Shown here: positions 35,351-43,106 of the stretch, piece by piece | Numbering within the stretch: position 1 is the stretch's first letter | Layout: each line of letters begins with the position of its first letter | NCBI RefSeq assembly: GCF_014212015.1 | Contig: NZ_JACJVN010000055.1 | Location: 60,311 to 124,310 of the forward strand | DNA: 64,000 nt | DNA from: Cohnella lubricantis | GTDB taxonomy: Bacteria; Bacillota; Bacilli; Paenibacillales; Paenibacillaceae | Direction: 5' to 3' | Made by a program: the position numbers and the translations under genes | Notes under the pieces: model-generated | Told to the model about the DNA's origin: nothing | Seen by the model: only the letters and a program-made list of their open reading frames with translations | The model's database searches: none

Positions 35351-35809
35351 TCATTTGCCCCCATCGCGGATAAATATCTCCTGGAACGGCTCGGAACGGC
35401 CAACCTTCGGCATCCGTATCTCCAGCACGCCCTGGCGATACCGCGCGATCGTCCGGTTCGGATTAATCTCCCCCGGCAGCGTAATATCCTCCGAATGGTC
35501 GCCGCTCTCGATTCTCAGCTGCCGGCTGTTCGCGTAGAACCGCAGACTCCGCGGCGAGACGTCTTCGGGCACGCGGCATCTGACGAAGATCGAGCGGTGC
35601 GTCTCGAATACGTCGTAATCGATCGCGGCGGCGAACGGCGAGAAGCCGGCGTTGCCAAACATCGATCTCGGCAAATAGCTGCGGATCGTCCGCTCAACGA
35701 AGTTCTCGATGCCCTTCGGGTTCCACGACTTCCCGACGAACGGCACCTGACTGAACAGATCATTCTGGAATTCCTTCCAATCGACGTCCAGAGGCTTCCA
35801 TCTGTTCAT
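35351..35809 (-). CDS. Hsp20-like protein, divergent
   Basis: This 152-aa protein has an alpha-crystallin-like domain in the second half (HRSIFVRCRVPEDVSPRSLR, then RIESGDHSEDITLPGEINP and GVLEIRMPKV), preceded by an arm containing VERTIRSYLPRSMFG. It is related to the other two Hsp20-like proteins of the island but more distant. A spore-coat role is inferred from position. Confidence 0.7.
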   Translation of the reverse strand: MNRWKPLDVDWKEFQNDLFSQVPFVGKSWNPKGIENFVERTIRSYLPRSMFGNAGFSPFAAAIDYDVFETHRSIFVRCRVPEDVSPRSLRFYANSRQLRIESGDHSEDITLPGEINPNRTIARYRQGVLEIRMPKVGRSEPFQEIFIRDGGK

Positions 35810-35845
35810 CCCTAGTCACTGCCCTTTCGGTGTATAGCTTCTGCC

Positions 35846-36127
35846 CTACTTTATGTTCGCGCCTTCCGAAATGATACCGCGCAGCCAATCGGGAACGTCC
35901 GTATCCGAAATATTCAGCATATCCAGGAAGTCGGAATCGTTAAGCAGCGAACGGATGCCCGCCACCCAGTTCCGGTCCCCGCTCACCGAGCCGAAGCCTT
36001 GCGTCAGCTTCTGATGGCTCTCGAAGCCCGCCGGCCAATTGTTCCCCATATTGATGCACGAGGCATTCTCCACCGAGCCGATGCGAATCGACCCGATGAC
36101 GAATTGGGGGGATAAGAACGAGGCCAT
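35846..36127 (-). CDS. GerPA/GerPF-like spore protein (copy 5, with extended C-terminus)
   Basis: This 93-aa protein has the family start FVIGSIRIGSVENASCINMG, the middle QGFGSVSGD and a tail with NDSDFLDML instead of the usual D-x-D-x-(I/V)-D-S. The ATG at 36127 is 8 bases from GGAGG, and the upstream GerPC-like stop codon overlaps that ribosome site, showing tight coupling. Confidence 0.68.
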   Translation of the reverse strand: MASFLSPQFVIGSIRIGSVENASCINMGNNWPAGFESHQKLTQGFGSVSGDRNWVAGIRSLLNDSDFLDMLNISDTDVPDWLRGIISEGANIK

Positions 36128-36132
36128 TGCCA

Positions 36133-36657
36133 TCACCTCCGGTTGTTCCAGCAGTAGCCCGAAGGCGTCCGCCGCAGTCCGTCTCCGGCATCGGTGCCGG
36201 AGACGCCGTCTGCCGAATGAGCGCCGCTTCGGTTCGCGCCGCTCGCCCCGCTCGTCATCTTGCGGGCATCTGACTTCAAGCCAGCTGCTGCGCCAGCAGC
36301 GCTGCCGGCGTTCGTGCCCGCTGCCGCTCCGTTCGCCTTCTTGCCTGCCGCTGTCCCGCTGTCCGTCTCACGGATGCCGGCCCACTTCGCGCCGAAGTTG
36401 TTGCCCAGATTAAGCGAGCCGCTCAGTTGCTCGATGTCCAAGGCGTCAAGGCGGAATTCCAGCTTCTCCAGCACCGGCTGGTGAATATGGACGTTCTCGA
36501 TCTGAACGTGCGGCTGCTGCGGCTGACCGCCTTCCGAACGCTCCAGGCTCTCCTCGAACCGGCGGAACCGCGTCTCCATCTCCTCGAGACGAGCGCGGAT
36601 GTCGCTCAGCAGCTTCTCGGTCCTGGCTCGCCTGCCGAAGCCGAACCGATCGCTCAC
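36133..36657 (-). CDS. GerPC-like spore germination protein (second copy)
   Basis: This 174-aa protein has a long coiled coil (LLSDIRARLEEMETRFRRF), then the GerPC-type segment EKLEFRLDALDIEQLSGSLN and an Ala/Gly/Ser-rich C-terminal half. In B. subtilis GerPC the matching region reads KIEYKFDQLKVETLEGTLNI. It starts at GTG (36657) overlapping the stop of the gerPF-like gene by 4 bp and ends at the ribosome site of the next gene, so all three form one operon like gerP. Confidence 0.76.
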   Translation of the reverse strand: MSDRFGFGRRARTEKLLSDIRARLEEMETRFRRFEESLERSEGGQPQQPHVQIENVHIHQPVLEKLEFRLDALDIEQLSGSLNLGNNFGAKWAGIRETDSGTAAGKKANGAAAGTNAGSAAGAAAGLKSDARKMTSGASGANRSGAHSADGVSGTDAGDGLRRTPSGYCWNNRR

Positions 36658-36878
36658 GGCTTGGGCGGAGGTCCGCTGGAATCCGAGTCGATCTTGTCAC
36701 GGTCGGACAGCCGCACCTTGATCTCCGTTACCAGGCTGCCTTGGCCGCGCACGGCGCCGAACGCTTGGTTCTGCTTGGAGGCGCGCTTATACTTCCATTG
36801 CTGGTTGCTCCCGGCGTAGATCCCCGATCCGTTCGAGACGTTCCCGACGCGGAATTCCCCGTACCATATGTCGACCAT
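36654..36878 (-). CDS. GerPF-like spore germination protein
   Basis: This 74-aa member begins MVDIWYGEFRVGNVSNGSGI and ends LSDRDKIDSDSSG, close to the GerPF/PA ending D-(P/K)-D-x-(V/I)-D-S. It is upstream of, and overlaps, the GerPC-like gene, the order expected for a gerP-type operon. A Pro-rich PPPKP tail is unusual. Confidence 0.74.
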   Translation of the reverse strand: MVDIWYGEFRVGNVSNGSGIYAGSNQQWKYKRASKQNQAFGAVRGQGSLVTEIKVRLSDRDKIDSDSSGPPPKP

Positions 36879-36913
36879 GGACTCCCCTCCTGTCGCAAGA
36901 GCTCTTAAGCCGT

Positions 36914-37411
36914 CTATTCTGACGATGCGCCGGTCGAGCCGGATAGATCCGGCGGCGCTGGCGAACCCGGCTGCCCCGCCGCTCCGAACTCGATTGGAAT
37001 CTCCGTCTGGCGATCCGCTTCATCGATCGGGAACGTGACGATCAGCAAGCCTTCCGCATACTTCGCCTTGATCGGCTCAGTCCTTACGGGCTTCGGCAGC
37101 TGCAGCGTTCGGCGGAACGGGCCGAAGAACCGTTCGCTAAGCGAGATGCGGTTGCGGGTGACCGGATATAGGCAAGGGATCTCCCCCTCCAGCTCAATCG
37201 TCTGCCCCCGCAGTTGAATCTTGACCTGATCCGTCCGTTGCAAGCCGGGCAGCTCCGCAAGCACAACAACTGATTGCTGCGTATAGTAAATGTCGATGCG
37301 AGGCCCCGAATTCGGCAGCAGCTCGCCGATCTCTTGCCAGAAGTCTTCGCCGAGCACCTCGCTGGCCTGCGTATAGAAATCCTTCGGCAGATTCGTTCGA
37401 TCTTGCTCCAT
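36914..37411 (-). CDS. Hsp20/alpha-crystallin-like protein (third copy)
   Basis: This 165-aa protein has the alpha-crystallin domain SVVVLAELPGLQRTDQVKIQ to GLLIVTFPI, with an N-terminal segment EDFWQEIGELLP like the DFWSDVFEQ of the first copy and a Pro/Gly/Ser-rich tail. It heads the minus-strand operon with the gerPF/gerPC-like genes. The ATG at 37411 has a textbook GAGGAGGCAGCT site; the longer frame to 37459 does not. Confidence 0.8.
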   Translation of the reverse strand: MEQDRTNLPKDFYTQASEVLGEDFWQEIGELLPNSGPRIDIYYTQQSVVVLAELPGLQRTDQVKIQLRGQTIELEGEIPCLYPVTRNRISLSERFFGPFRRTLQLPKPVRTEPIKAKYAEGLLIVTFPIDEADRQTEIPIEFGAAGQPGSPAPPDLSGSTGASSE

Positions 37412-37481
37412 AGCTGCCTCCTCGACCCGATATTGCATAAATGTACGGTAATCGTACAAGCGGAGCGATACCCGCCTGCAT

Positions 37482-38042
37482 ATGCTGAATCAACTTTTGC
37501 ATCGTGAGGGGGTAATCGGCATCGCTACCGCAAGAACGTTGCGCTTAACCGCGGAAGAAGCCCGGCGTTACATGGGCCAGCCCGTCTGCATCGTCCTGAA
37601 GGACAGAAGCTACTGGATTGGATGGATTACCGAAGTGGAAGGCGGACAGCTGACCGTATACGGCCGCAAGGGCCGAGGCAAGGTGAAGACGTCTACGATC
37701 CGCAGCGCCGACAAAGCCAGACTCGCCGGCCTGTTCGGTCCGCTCGGCCAAGGCGCGCCTGTCGGCGGACTTGGCGGTCTCGGCGGATGGGGCGGCTTTG
37801 GCGGCATCGGAGGTCCCGGCGGTCCGGGCGCCAATCCGCTCGGCGGCGGACTCTTCGGCGGCGGCAGCCTGCTTGGCGGCCTGTTCGGCGGCGGGAATGC
37901 CGGCGGCGCAGCTGCCAATGCAGGCGGCGGAGGCGGCCTCATGAACATGATCGGCATGATCGGCAAGGCATGGCCCGGCATTCGGATGGGCTTCGGCATG
38001 CTCCGGACGATCATTCCTCTGCTCGGCGGCTTAAAGATTTAA
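37482..38042 (+). CDS. LSm/SH3-like protein with long Gly-rich tail
   Basis: This protein (up to 186 aa) has the same head as its relative at 34856 (GQPVCIVLKDRSYWIGWI, then LTVYGRKGRGKVKTS) and a long tail of GG-repeats (GGLGGWGGFGGIGGPGGPG) with a hydrophobic end. The start is uncertain: the ATG at 37482 lacks a ribosome site, whereas GAGGGGG at 37502-37508 is followed 8 bases later by ATC, and a TTG sits earlier. A rare start codon or start at 37482 are both possible. Function unknown; probably a spore-coat component. Confidence 0.62.
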   Translation: MLNQLLHREGVIGIATARTLRLTAEEARRYMGQPVCIVLKDRSYWIGWITEVEGGQLTVYGRKGRGKVKTSTIRSADKARLAGLFGPLGQGAPVGGLGGLGGWGGFGGIGGPGGPGANPLGGGLFGGGSLLGGLFGGGNAGGAAANAGGGGGLMNMIGMIGKAWPGIRMGFGMLRTIIPLLGGLKI

Positions 38043-38184
38043 CTTATTCTTAGAAGCGCTCCTGCGGACCGGTCCAGCCCTCCGCGGGGGCGCTTCGCTT
38101 TGTCGCCCGGCCTCGCTCGTTCTTCGCCGGTACGCTAACCTTGCCTATTCTTATTTTTATTCTCGGTTCCCGAAGAATGAACAC

Positions 38185-38218
38185 AAAAAAAAGCCAGCCA
38201 GAGTCGCCTCTGACTGGC
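38185..38218 (-). terminator. Rho-independent terminator after the second yjcZ-like gene
   Basis: The stem GCCAGCCAGAG / CTCTGACTGGC is followed by an unbroken U-run on the minus strand, 20 bp past the yjcZ-like stop. Confidence 0.85.
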
Positions 38219-38237
38219 AAGAGAATGAAGAGTTAAA

Positions 38238-38336
38238 TTAGACGTAGATACCTGCCGCGAGAATGATAACCAGAAGAATGAACAGTACAAGGACGAACGC
38301 TGCGCCGCCGCCATATCCGCCTACTCCAGCACTCAT
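38238..38336 (-). CDS. YjcZ-family sporulation microprotein (second copy)
   Basis: A 32-codon gene encodes MSAGVGGYGGGAAFVLVLF followed by ILLVIILAAGIYV: a Gly-rich head and a single hydrophobic helix, nearly identical in the helix to the copy at 32408. It has its own terminator. The two copies close the two ends of the spore island. Function is unknown. Confidence 0.8.
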   Translation of the reverse strand: MSAGVGGYGGGAAFVLVLFILLVIILAAGIYV

Positions 38337-38434
38337 GTTTCCTCATCCTCCATTTGTTCGAAGATTGTGATGAATACATCACACTGCATCCTATGACGAC
38401 GGCTAAGCACTCGGTTGGACGTTTGTTCCTATTG

Positions 38435-39157
38435 TCAAAATTTCCCCGGTTTAACCGCCAAGAAGTCGCAAGCTCTAAAGTAAGGCTCCTGCGCCAGCAT
38501 CAGGTCGGCATACTTCATAATGCCTTGTCCGACCTCCGGGTCGAACAGCTCGCTTAGCTCCAGCTCCTGGAATTCGCTCGGATCGGCCCTGTTCTCGAAC
38601 GCGCGCATCGCGTCCAGCTCGGGACGTTCGCATTCGAATCCGGCCGCACGGATCTGCTCGACCCACTCGTCCGGCGACAGAATTTTATCGAACTTGAAGT
38701 AATCCCGAATCTCCTTGTAGACCGGCTCCGGCATCTCCGCGAACAGCACGAGCTCGCGGTCCATCAGCCTGCCGCCCGGGGCCAGCACGCGATAATACTC
38801 CTTCAGCGAATTCGATACGCTGGTGAAGATCGTTACCGACTCCGCGTAGACGACGTCGAACGTCCCGTCCTCGAACGGCAGCGCTTCGACGCTCCCTTCC
38901 ACCCATTGAATATCCCGGACGCCCTCGTTCTCCGCGCGCTTCCTCGCTTTGTCCAACATGACGGGATGCATGTCGAGCGCCGTTACCCGATAGCCGCGCT
39001 TCGCGAAATAACAAGCCGTCTTGCCCGTTCCGCAGCCCACTTCCAGAATATGGAGAGGTCCCGGCCCCAGCTTCTCCGCCGCTCGCCGAGTCGCCGAGAA
39101 GCCTCCTGGGTGCGCGGAAGGCACGCCAAGCCGCGAGAGCAAATCCAAATATTCCAT
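38435..39157 (-). CDS. Class I SAM-dependent methyltransferase
   Basis: This 240-aa methyltransferase has the SAM-binding motif ILEVGCGTGKTACYFAK, the acidic second-strand end VTALDMHP, and the later YAESVTIF and VLAPGGRLMDRE. It is of the UbiE/COQ5-like type acting on small molecules; the substrate is unknown. The ATG at 39157 stands behind GGAGGAGACACG; the frame continues upstream without a better start. It lies downstream of the two ABC-2 permease genes. Confidence 0.83.
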   Translation of the reverse strand: MEYLDLLSRLGVPSAHPGGFSATRRAAEKLGPGPLHILEVGCGTGKTACYFAKRGYRVTALDMHPVMLDKARKRAENEGVRDIQWVEGSVEALPFEDGTFDVVYAESVTIFTSVSNSLKEYYRVLAPGGRLMDRELVLFAEMPEPVYKEIRDYFKFDKILSPDEWVEQIRAAGFECERPELDAMRAFENRADPSEFQELELSELFDPEVGQGIMKYADLMLAQEPYFRACDFLAVKPGKF

Positions 39158-39253
39158 CGTGTCTCCTCCATTCATCCTTGCTGGAATAGGTATATGGAGG
39201 AGAGGGCGGAGCGGTTCCCGATTTCGTCTAGAAATGTGCAATTAAGTTCCCGT

Positions 39254-40036
39254 TCACGAGCCGACGGAACGGTAATGCCTCACGCCGATCCGCCAGATGA
39301 GCAGGCAGGGAAGCATGAACAGCGCGCCAGCCAGCGGCATCGCCATATAACCGATCGAAGGACCGCTGGTTCGGCCGAGGATATAGAGCATAGGCAGGTA
39401 GTTCACGCAGCCGAACGGGATGACGAACGTAAAGAACATTTTCACCCATCTCCCATAGATGTTCAGCGGATATTGCGCCATCTCGCGGCCGCCGTCCGTG
39501 AAGACATTGGCTACTTCCAGCCCCTGCACGGTCCAGAAGCACATCGTCGCGAACAGCATATAGATCCCGGTGAAAATCAGCACTCCGCACGCGATCATGA
39601 GCAGCAGCGTAACGGCTTTGGCGAAGCTCCAGTCGATCGGCAGATTGGCAATCGCCCATGCCAGAACGACCGCGCTCTGCAGCATGCGGCCGAATCGCGT
39701 GAACTCGAATTGTGAACCAAGCACCTGCAGCGCCATGCTTCGGGGACGAACGAGCAACCGGTCGAAGTCGCCGCGCACAATCAGCGAGGAGAAGGCGTCG
39801 AAGCCGCGAGCGAAGCATTCGCTGACCGAGAATGCCATATGGATCACGCCGAAGATGAGCGCGACTTCGAAGAAGCTCCAGCTCTGCAGCTGCCCGAACC
39901 GATCGAACAGCAGATAGAGGCCTGCGAAGACGGAGAATGGAATGAAGAATTGGCCCAGCGTCAGAAGCCAGAAGGAGGCTCGGTATTGCAGCTGCGATCG
40001 GAACTGGATGGACAAGTATTTCAGATATAGGTTCAT
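39254..40036 (-). CDS. ABC-2 type exporter permease (second subunit)
   Basis: This 260-aa protein has six membrane segments and belongs to the ABC-2/DUF990-like permeases found as pairs (FDRLLVRPRSMALQVLG after an amphipathic turn is characteristic). It begins 5 bp after its partner, with GGGAGG between them. It depends on an ATPase that appears broken upstream (40845), so the exporter may be non-functional unless another ATPase substitutes. Confidence 0.83.
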   Translation of the reverse strand: MNLYLKYLSIQFRSQLQYRASFWLLTLGQFFIPFSVFAGLYLLFDRFGQLQSWSFFEVALIFGVIHMAFSVSECFARGFDAFSSLIVRGDFDRLLVRPRSMALQVLGSQFEFTRFGRMLQSAVVLAWAIANLPIDWSFAKAVTLLLMIACGVLIFTGIYMLFATMCFWTVQGLEVANVFTDGGREMAQYPLNIYGRWVKMFFTFVIPFGCVNYLPMLYILGRTSGPSIGYMAMPLAGALFMLPCLLIWRIGVRHYRSVGS

Positions 40037-40041
40037 GCTGT

Positions 40042-40848
40042 TTAGCCTCCCTGCACGACAAGCTTGCGCAACGCTCTTCGCAGGCTCCAACCGCCGAATG
40101 CGAGCAGCGCCGCAATCCACAGCAGTTGGGCGGGGATTTGGCCGATCGCTTCGCGAACCGGAATTTGGCCGGAATAGACGCGGAACGGGAAATCAGCCGA
40201 CCAGCGGAACGGCAAGAAGTTGGCGGTCTTCTGCAGCCATTCCGGCATGAGCGGGACGGGGATAATCATGCCGGCGAAGAATTCGCCCGCAACCGAGATC
40301 ACCAGCGTCGAGCCGGTCGGGGACATCGTCCAGAAGACGGAGATATAGATGAGCATCGAGACGCTGACGACGAGCAGCAGCCCGAGCAGCAGCGACAGCA
40401 GGAAGCAAGTAAGCGCTGCCGGCGATGGCGGCGCCTGCAGCCGATAAGGCCCAGGCAGGAAGTAGACGACGAACAGAATCGGCAGGCAGCGCAGTACGGC
40501 CGCGGACAGCCGCTGGCCAAGCAGCTTGGCATACCAGAACGAATAGATGCCGAAGGGCCGGCAAAGCTCATATGCGATATTGCCGCTCGTGATGAGCTGG
40601 AAGATCTCGTTGTCGCGGTACCAGAGCATGATGAAGGAGAGGAAGATCTGCTGCAGCCACACGTAGGAGACGATCTGTTCCAGAGAGATGTCAGCGGCAT
40701 TAGCTGAACCTTGGGCGTAGAAGGCGACGTAGATCATGATGAAGATGAGACCGAAGAAGAGCTGCGTGGCGACGCCTGCCAGAGCCGCGGTGCGGTATTG
40801 CATGCCGAGGAGGAAGCGGAGTCTCCAGATGGATACGAACACTCTCAT
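40042..40848 (-). CDS. ABC-2 type exporter permease (first subunit)
   Basis: This 268-aa partner permease has six membrane segments and the family element ITSGNIAYELCRPFGIYSFW after the second segment. Its ATG overlaps the ATPase stop by 4 bp. Relatives form three-gene exporters (one ATPase, two permeases) that expel drugs or toxic cations. Confidence 0.83.
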   Translation of the reverse strand: MRVFVSIWRLRFLLGMQYRTAALAGVATQLFFGLIFIMIYVAFYAQGSANAADISLEQIVSYVWLQQIFLSFIMLWYRDNEIFQLITSGNIAYELCRPFGIYSFWYAKLLGQRLSAAVLRCLPILFVVYFLPGPYRLQAPPSPAALTCFLLSLLLGLLLVVSVSMLIYISVFWTMSPTGSTLVISVAGEFFAGMIIPVPLMPEWLQKTANFLPFRWSADFPFRVYSGQIPVREAIGQIPAQLLWIAALLAFGGWSLRRALRKLVVQGG

Positions 40849-41520
40849 AGGCGAAGCTCCCGGTACAGCCCCGCGATCACTTCGTCGACGGGCATGGGCT
40901 CAATGGCCACATCCGCCAGTTCAACCTGCGCGGATAGGGAAGCCAGCAGCTCAGCGATCGGCGTCTGTGACGTATCGACGCTAAGGATAGCCCTCTCCGG
41001 CGACCAAGAGACCGTCTGCGCGCCTGGAATGTCCAGCGGCCGATGGCTCGGGCTGTATTCTGCGGTAATCGTCCGGCGGGTGCCGAATCTTCCGCGCAGC
41101 CGGGTGAGCGAACCGTCGTACAGTAGCGTGCCTTTGCCAATCAGCAGAATTCTCTCGGCCAGCGCCTCGATATCGCTCATGTCGTGCGTCGTCAGAATGA
41201 CCGTGACGCCCTTCTCTTCGTTCAGCGTACGGATAAACTGCCGCACCGCCAGCTTGCTGACCGCGTCGAGCCCGATCGTCGGCTCGTCCAGGAACAGGAT
41301 TCGCGGGCCGTGAAGCAGCGAAGCCGCAATCTCGCAGCGCATCCGCTGTCCGAGGCTGAGCTGACGCACCGGCGTGTGCAGCAACTGCTGAAGCTGGAGC
41401 GTCTCCGTCAGCATTGACAGGTTGGCGCGGTAGACAGCATCCGGCACCTTGTAAATATCGCGCAGCAGCTCGTACGAGTCGATCACGGGCACATCCCACC
41501 ACAGCTCGGCATTCTTGTGC
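40845..41520 (-). pseudogene. ABC exporter ATPase, 5' end lost (no Walker A)
   Basis: The frame encodes the C-terminal two-thirds of an ABC-2 exporter ATPase. It starts at the Q-loop region (KNAELWWDVPVIDSYELLRD), then has the signature QLSLGQRMRCEIAASLL, Walker B RILFLDEPTIGLD and the H-loop TTHD. The N-terminal ~85 residues with Walker A are absent; upstream codons to 41630 show no family similarity. A short plus-strand fragment of the missing part abuts the break (41541-41621). Without Walker A it should not bind ATP. Assembly error is an alternative. Confidence 0.75.
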
Positions 41521-41540
41521 CGGACGGCGGCGCATGCTCT

Positions 41541-41621
41541 ATCATGGGGTATACGCCTTGGCAAGACAGAGCTGCCTGCGTCCAAGAGATCGGCGTCGTC
41601 TTCGGCCAGCGCTCCAGATGG
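41541..41621 (+). pseudogene. Inverted fragment of an ABC exporter ATPase
   Basis: The plus strand reads IMGYTPWQDRAACVQEIGVV followed by FGQRS. This is the stretch that normally precedes the Q-loop tryptophans in this ATPase family (GYxPWxDR...IGVVFGQ). It stands head-to-head with the truncated minus-strand ATPase, 20 bp away. Flipping this ~80-bp piece would place FGQRS directly before the ELWWDVP of the minus-strand frame. Confidence 0.65.
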
Positions 41622-41663
41622 CGAGGACATCTATGTTCTCTTGAATACTATCTAAAATAGCCA

Positions 41664-41689
41664 AACGACGCCAAGCGCGTCGTTTTTTT
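41664..41689 (+). terminator. Terminator-like hairpin oriented on the plus strand
   Basis: AACGACG / CGTCGTT with a 7-base loop is followed by a run of seven T on the plus strand. No intact plus-strand gene precedes it; it belongs to the rearranged stretch upstream of the broken ATPase. The rest of 41631-41784 shows no gene. Confidence 0.6.
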
Positions 41690-41784
41690 GTTTAACAGCC
41701 GCTAGCCATGAAGTTCTTCATTCTGAGCCGCGATGCGCAGCCGTTCCTGCACTACGGGCTACGGTCATCGCTCCGAGGGCAGAA

Positions 41785-42258
41785 TCAGCCGTTCGTTGCA
41801 TCGATGGTCCCCCGGGCACTCCCCAGCACCGAATAGACGGCTTCGCGAATCTCTTCATAGCTCGTGCAGCGGCAGATGTTAGACTGCAGCCAGCTCCTCA
41901 CCGTCGCTTCGTCGGCCTGCGGATGGGCGAGGCTAAGCGCATGAACGTTCAGGATGAACCCCGGAGTGCAATATCCGCATTGAAAAGCAAACATCTCAAT
42001 GAACGCCCGCTGCGCCGGCGCGTTCGCCAGCCCTTCGATCGTCACGATGTCTTGGCCCGCCGCTTCGACGGCCAGCATCAAGCATGACTTCATCGGCAAG
42101 CCGTTCGCCATTACCGTGCACGCTCCGCAATCCCCGTTGCGGCAGCCGGGCTTCGCACCGGTCAAGCCGAAGCTCTCCCGGAGCACGTCAAGCAGCAGAT
42201 CCGCCGGCCGAATATCAGCGCTCCGACCCTCGCCGTTAATGCGCCACTCGAGTCTCAT
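41785..42258 (-). CDS. Molybdenum hydroxylase small subunit, two [2Fe-2S] clusters
   Basis: This 157-aa electron-transfer subunit of the xanthine dehydrogenase/CO dehydrogenase (CoxS) family has the plant-ferredoxin cluster GCRNGDCGACTVM with its fourth Cys in KSCLML, and the second cluster FQCGYCTPGF plus ICRCTSYEE. It is the last gene of a three-gene operon with FAD and molybdopterin subunits, the usual composition of these hydroxylases. Confidence 0.92.
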   Translation of the reverse strand: MRLEWRINGEGRSADIRPADLLLDVLRESFGLTGAKPGCRNGDCGACTVMANGLPMKSCLMLAVEAAGQDIVTIEGLANAPAQRAFIEMFAFQCGYCTPGFILNVHALSLAHPQADEATVRSWLQSNICRCTSYEEIREAVYSVLGSARGTIDATNG

Positions 42259-42275
42259 TCCGCAGCTCCCCCCAT

Positions 42276-43106
42276 TCAGCTCTCCAGCGCCTCCATCACA
42301 TCTGTCAGCGTCAGCCGCCAGACGAGCTCCCGATAGTCCGCTGACGCCTTGACGTCGCTTAGAATCGGCTCAGGCAGCATGCCGGCCGCCAGACGAATCC
42401 GCTCTTCCGGCGGCAGTCCGCGTTCGTTCAGCGCCCGCTCCACTGCTTCGGATCGGAACGGGAACGCGCACAAGCCGCTGAAGGCATAACGAACGCCTTG
42501 CGGCGCCGCGAGAGCCGTCACAGTGACGACAGGATAATCGATGGCGCTTGCCTTCCTCTTCTTCACACTCGCATATGGAAGCGATCGATAGCTCGAACCC
42601 ACGATGAATTGGACGAGGAACTCCCCTCGGCCAAGGCGCATCTCGCGGTCGAACAGCCGCGAGATCGGGACGCGCCTAATGCCAGAGGATCCGGCAACCA
42701 CGACATCGCTGTCCGTCAGCAGCAGCGGCAGCACCGCTTCTTTGTATATCAAGCGGCTGCACACATTGCCTCCCAGCGTAATCTTGTTGCGAGACGTCCG
42801 GTCGGCGATGCCCGCTCCTGTATCCCCGAGCAGCGGAAATGCCTTCGAATCGTCGAGCTCCGACAGCGTAAGCGCGGCGCCGAACGTCATCTCCCGCTCT
42901 CCGGCGGCAAGCATACGGCACTCCGGAATGCCCTTCAGATCAATGACAGCGCCGCTGCACATCAAACCTACTCGGGCGAACGTGATAAATTCCGTGCTGC
43001 CCGACAGATAGACAGGATGCCTGCCCTGCCCCTCCAGTCTCTGATAGACGCTGACGGCCTCTTCGATGGAAGACGGCCTGTAATAATCGAAGTCGAAGCC
43101 GATCAT
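42276..43106 (-). CDS. Molybdenum hydroxylase medium subunit, FAD-binding
   Basis: This 276-aa CoxM-type subunit carries the FAD-binding element YLSGSTEFITFARVG (a variant of the common AGGTDL-type loop) and the second motif NKITLGGNVCSRLIYKEA (normally TIGGNI...S). It passes electrons from the molybdenum subunit via the iron-sulphur protein to an acceptor. Its start overlaps the stop of the large subunit by 4 bp. Confidence 0.9.
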   Translation of the reverse strand: MIGFDFDYYRPSSIEEAVSVYQRLEGQGRHPVYLSGSTEFITFARVGLMCSGAVIDLKGIPECRMLAAGEREMTFGAALTLSELDDSKAFPLLGDTGAGIADRTSRNKITLGGNVCSRLIYKEAVLPLLLTDSDVVVAGSSGIRRVPISRLFDREMRLGRGEFLVQFIVGSSYRSLPYASVKKRKASAIDYPVVTVTALAAPQGVRYAFSGLCAFPFRSEAVERALNERGLPPEERIRLAAGMLPEPILSDVKASADYRELVWRLTLTDVMEALES

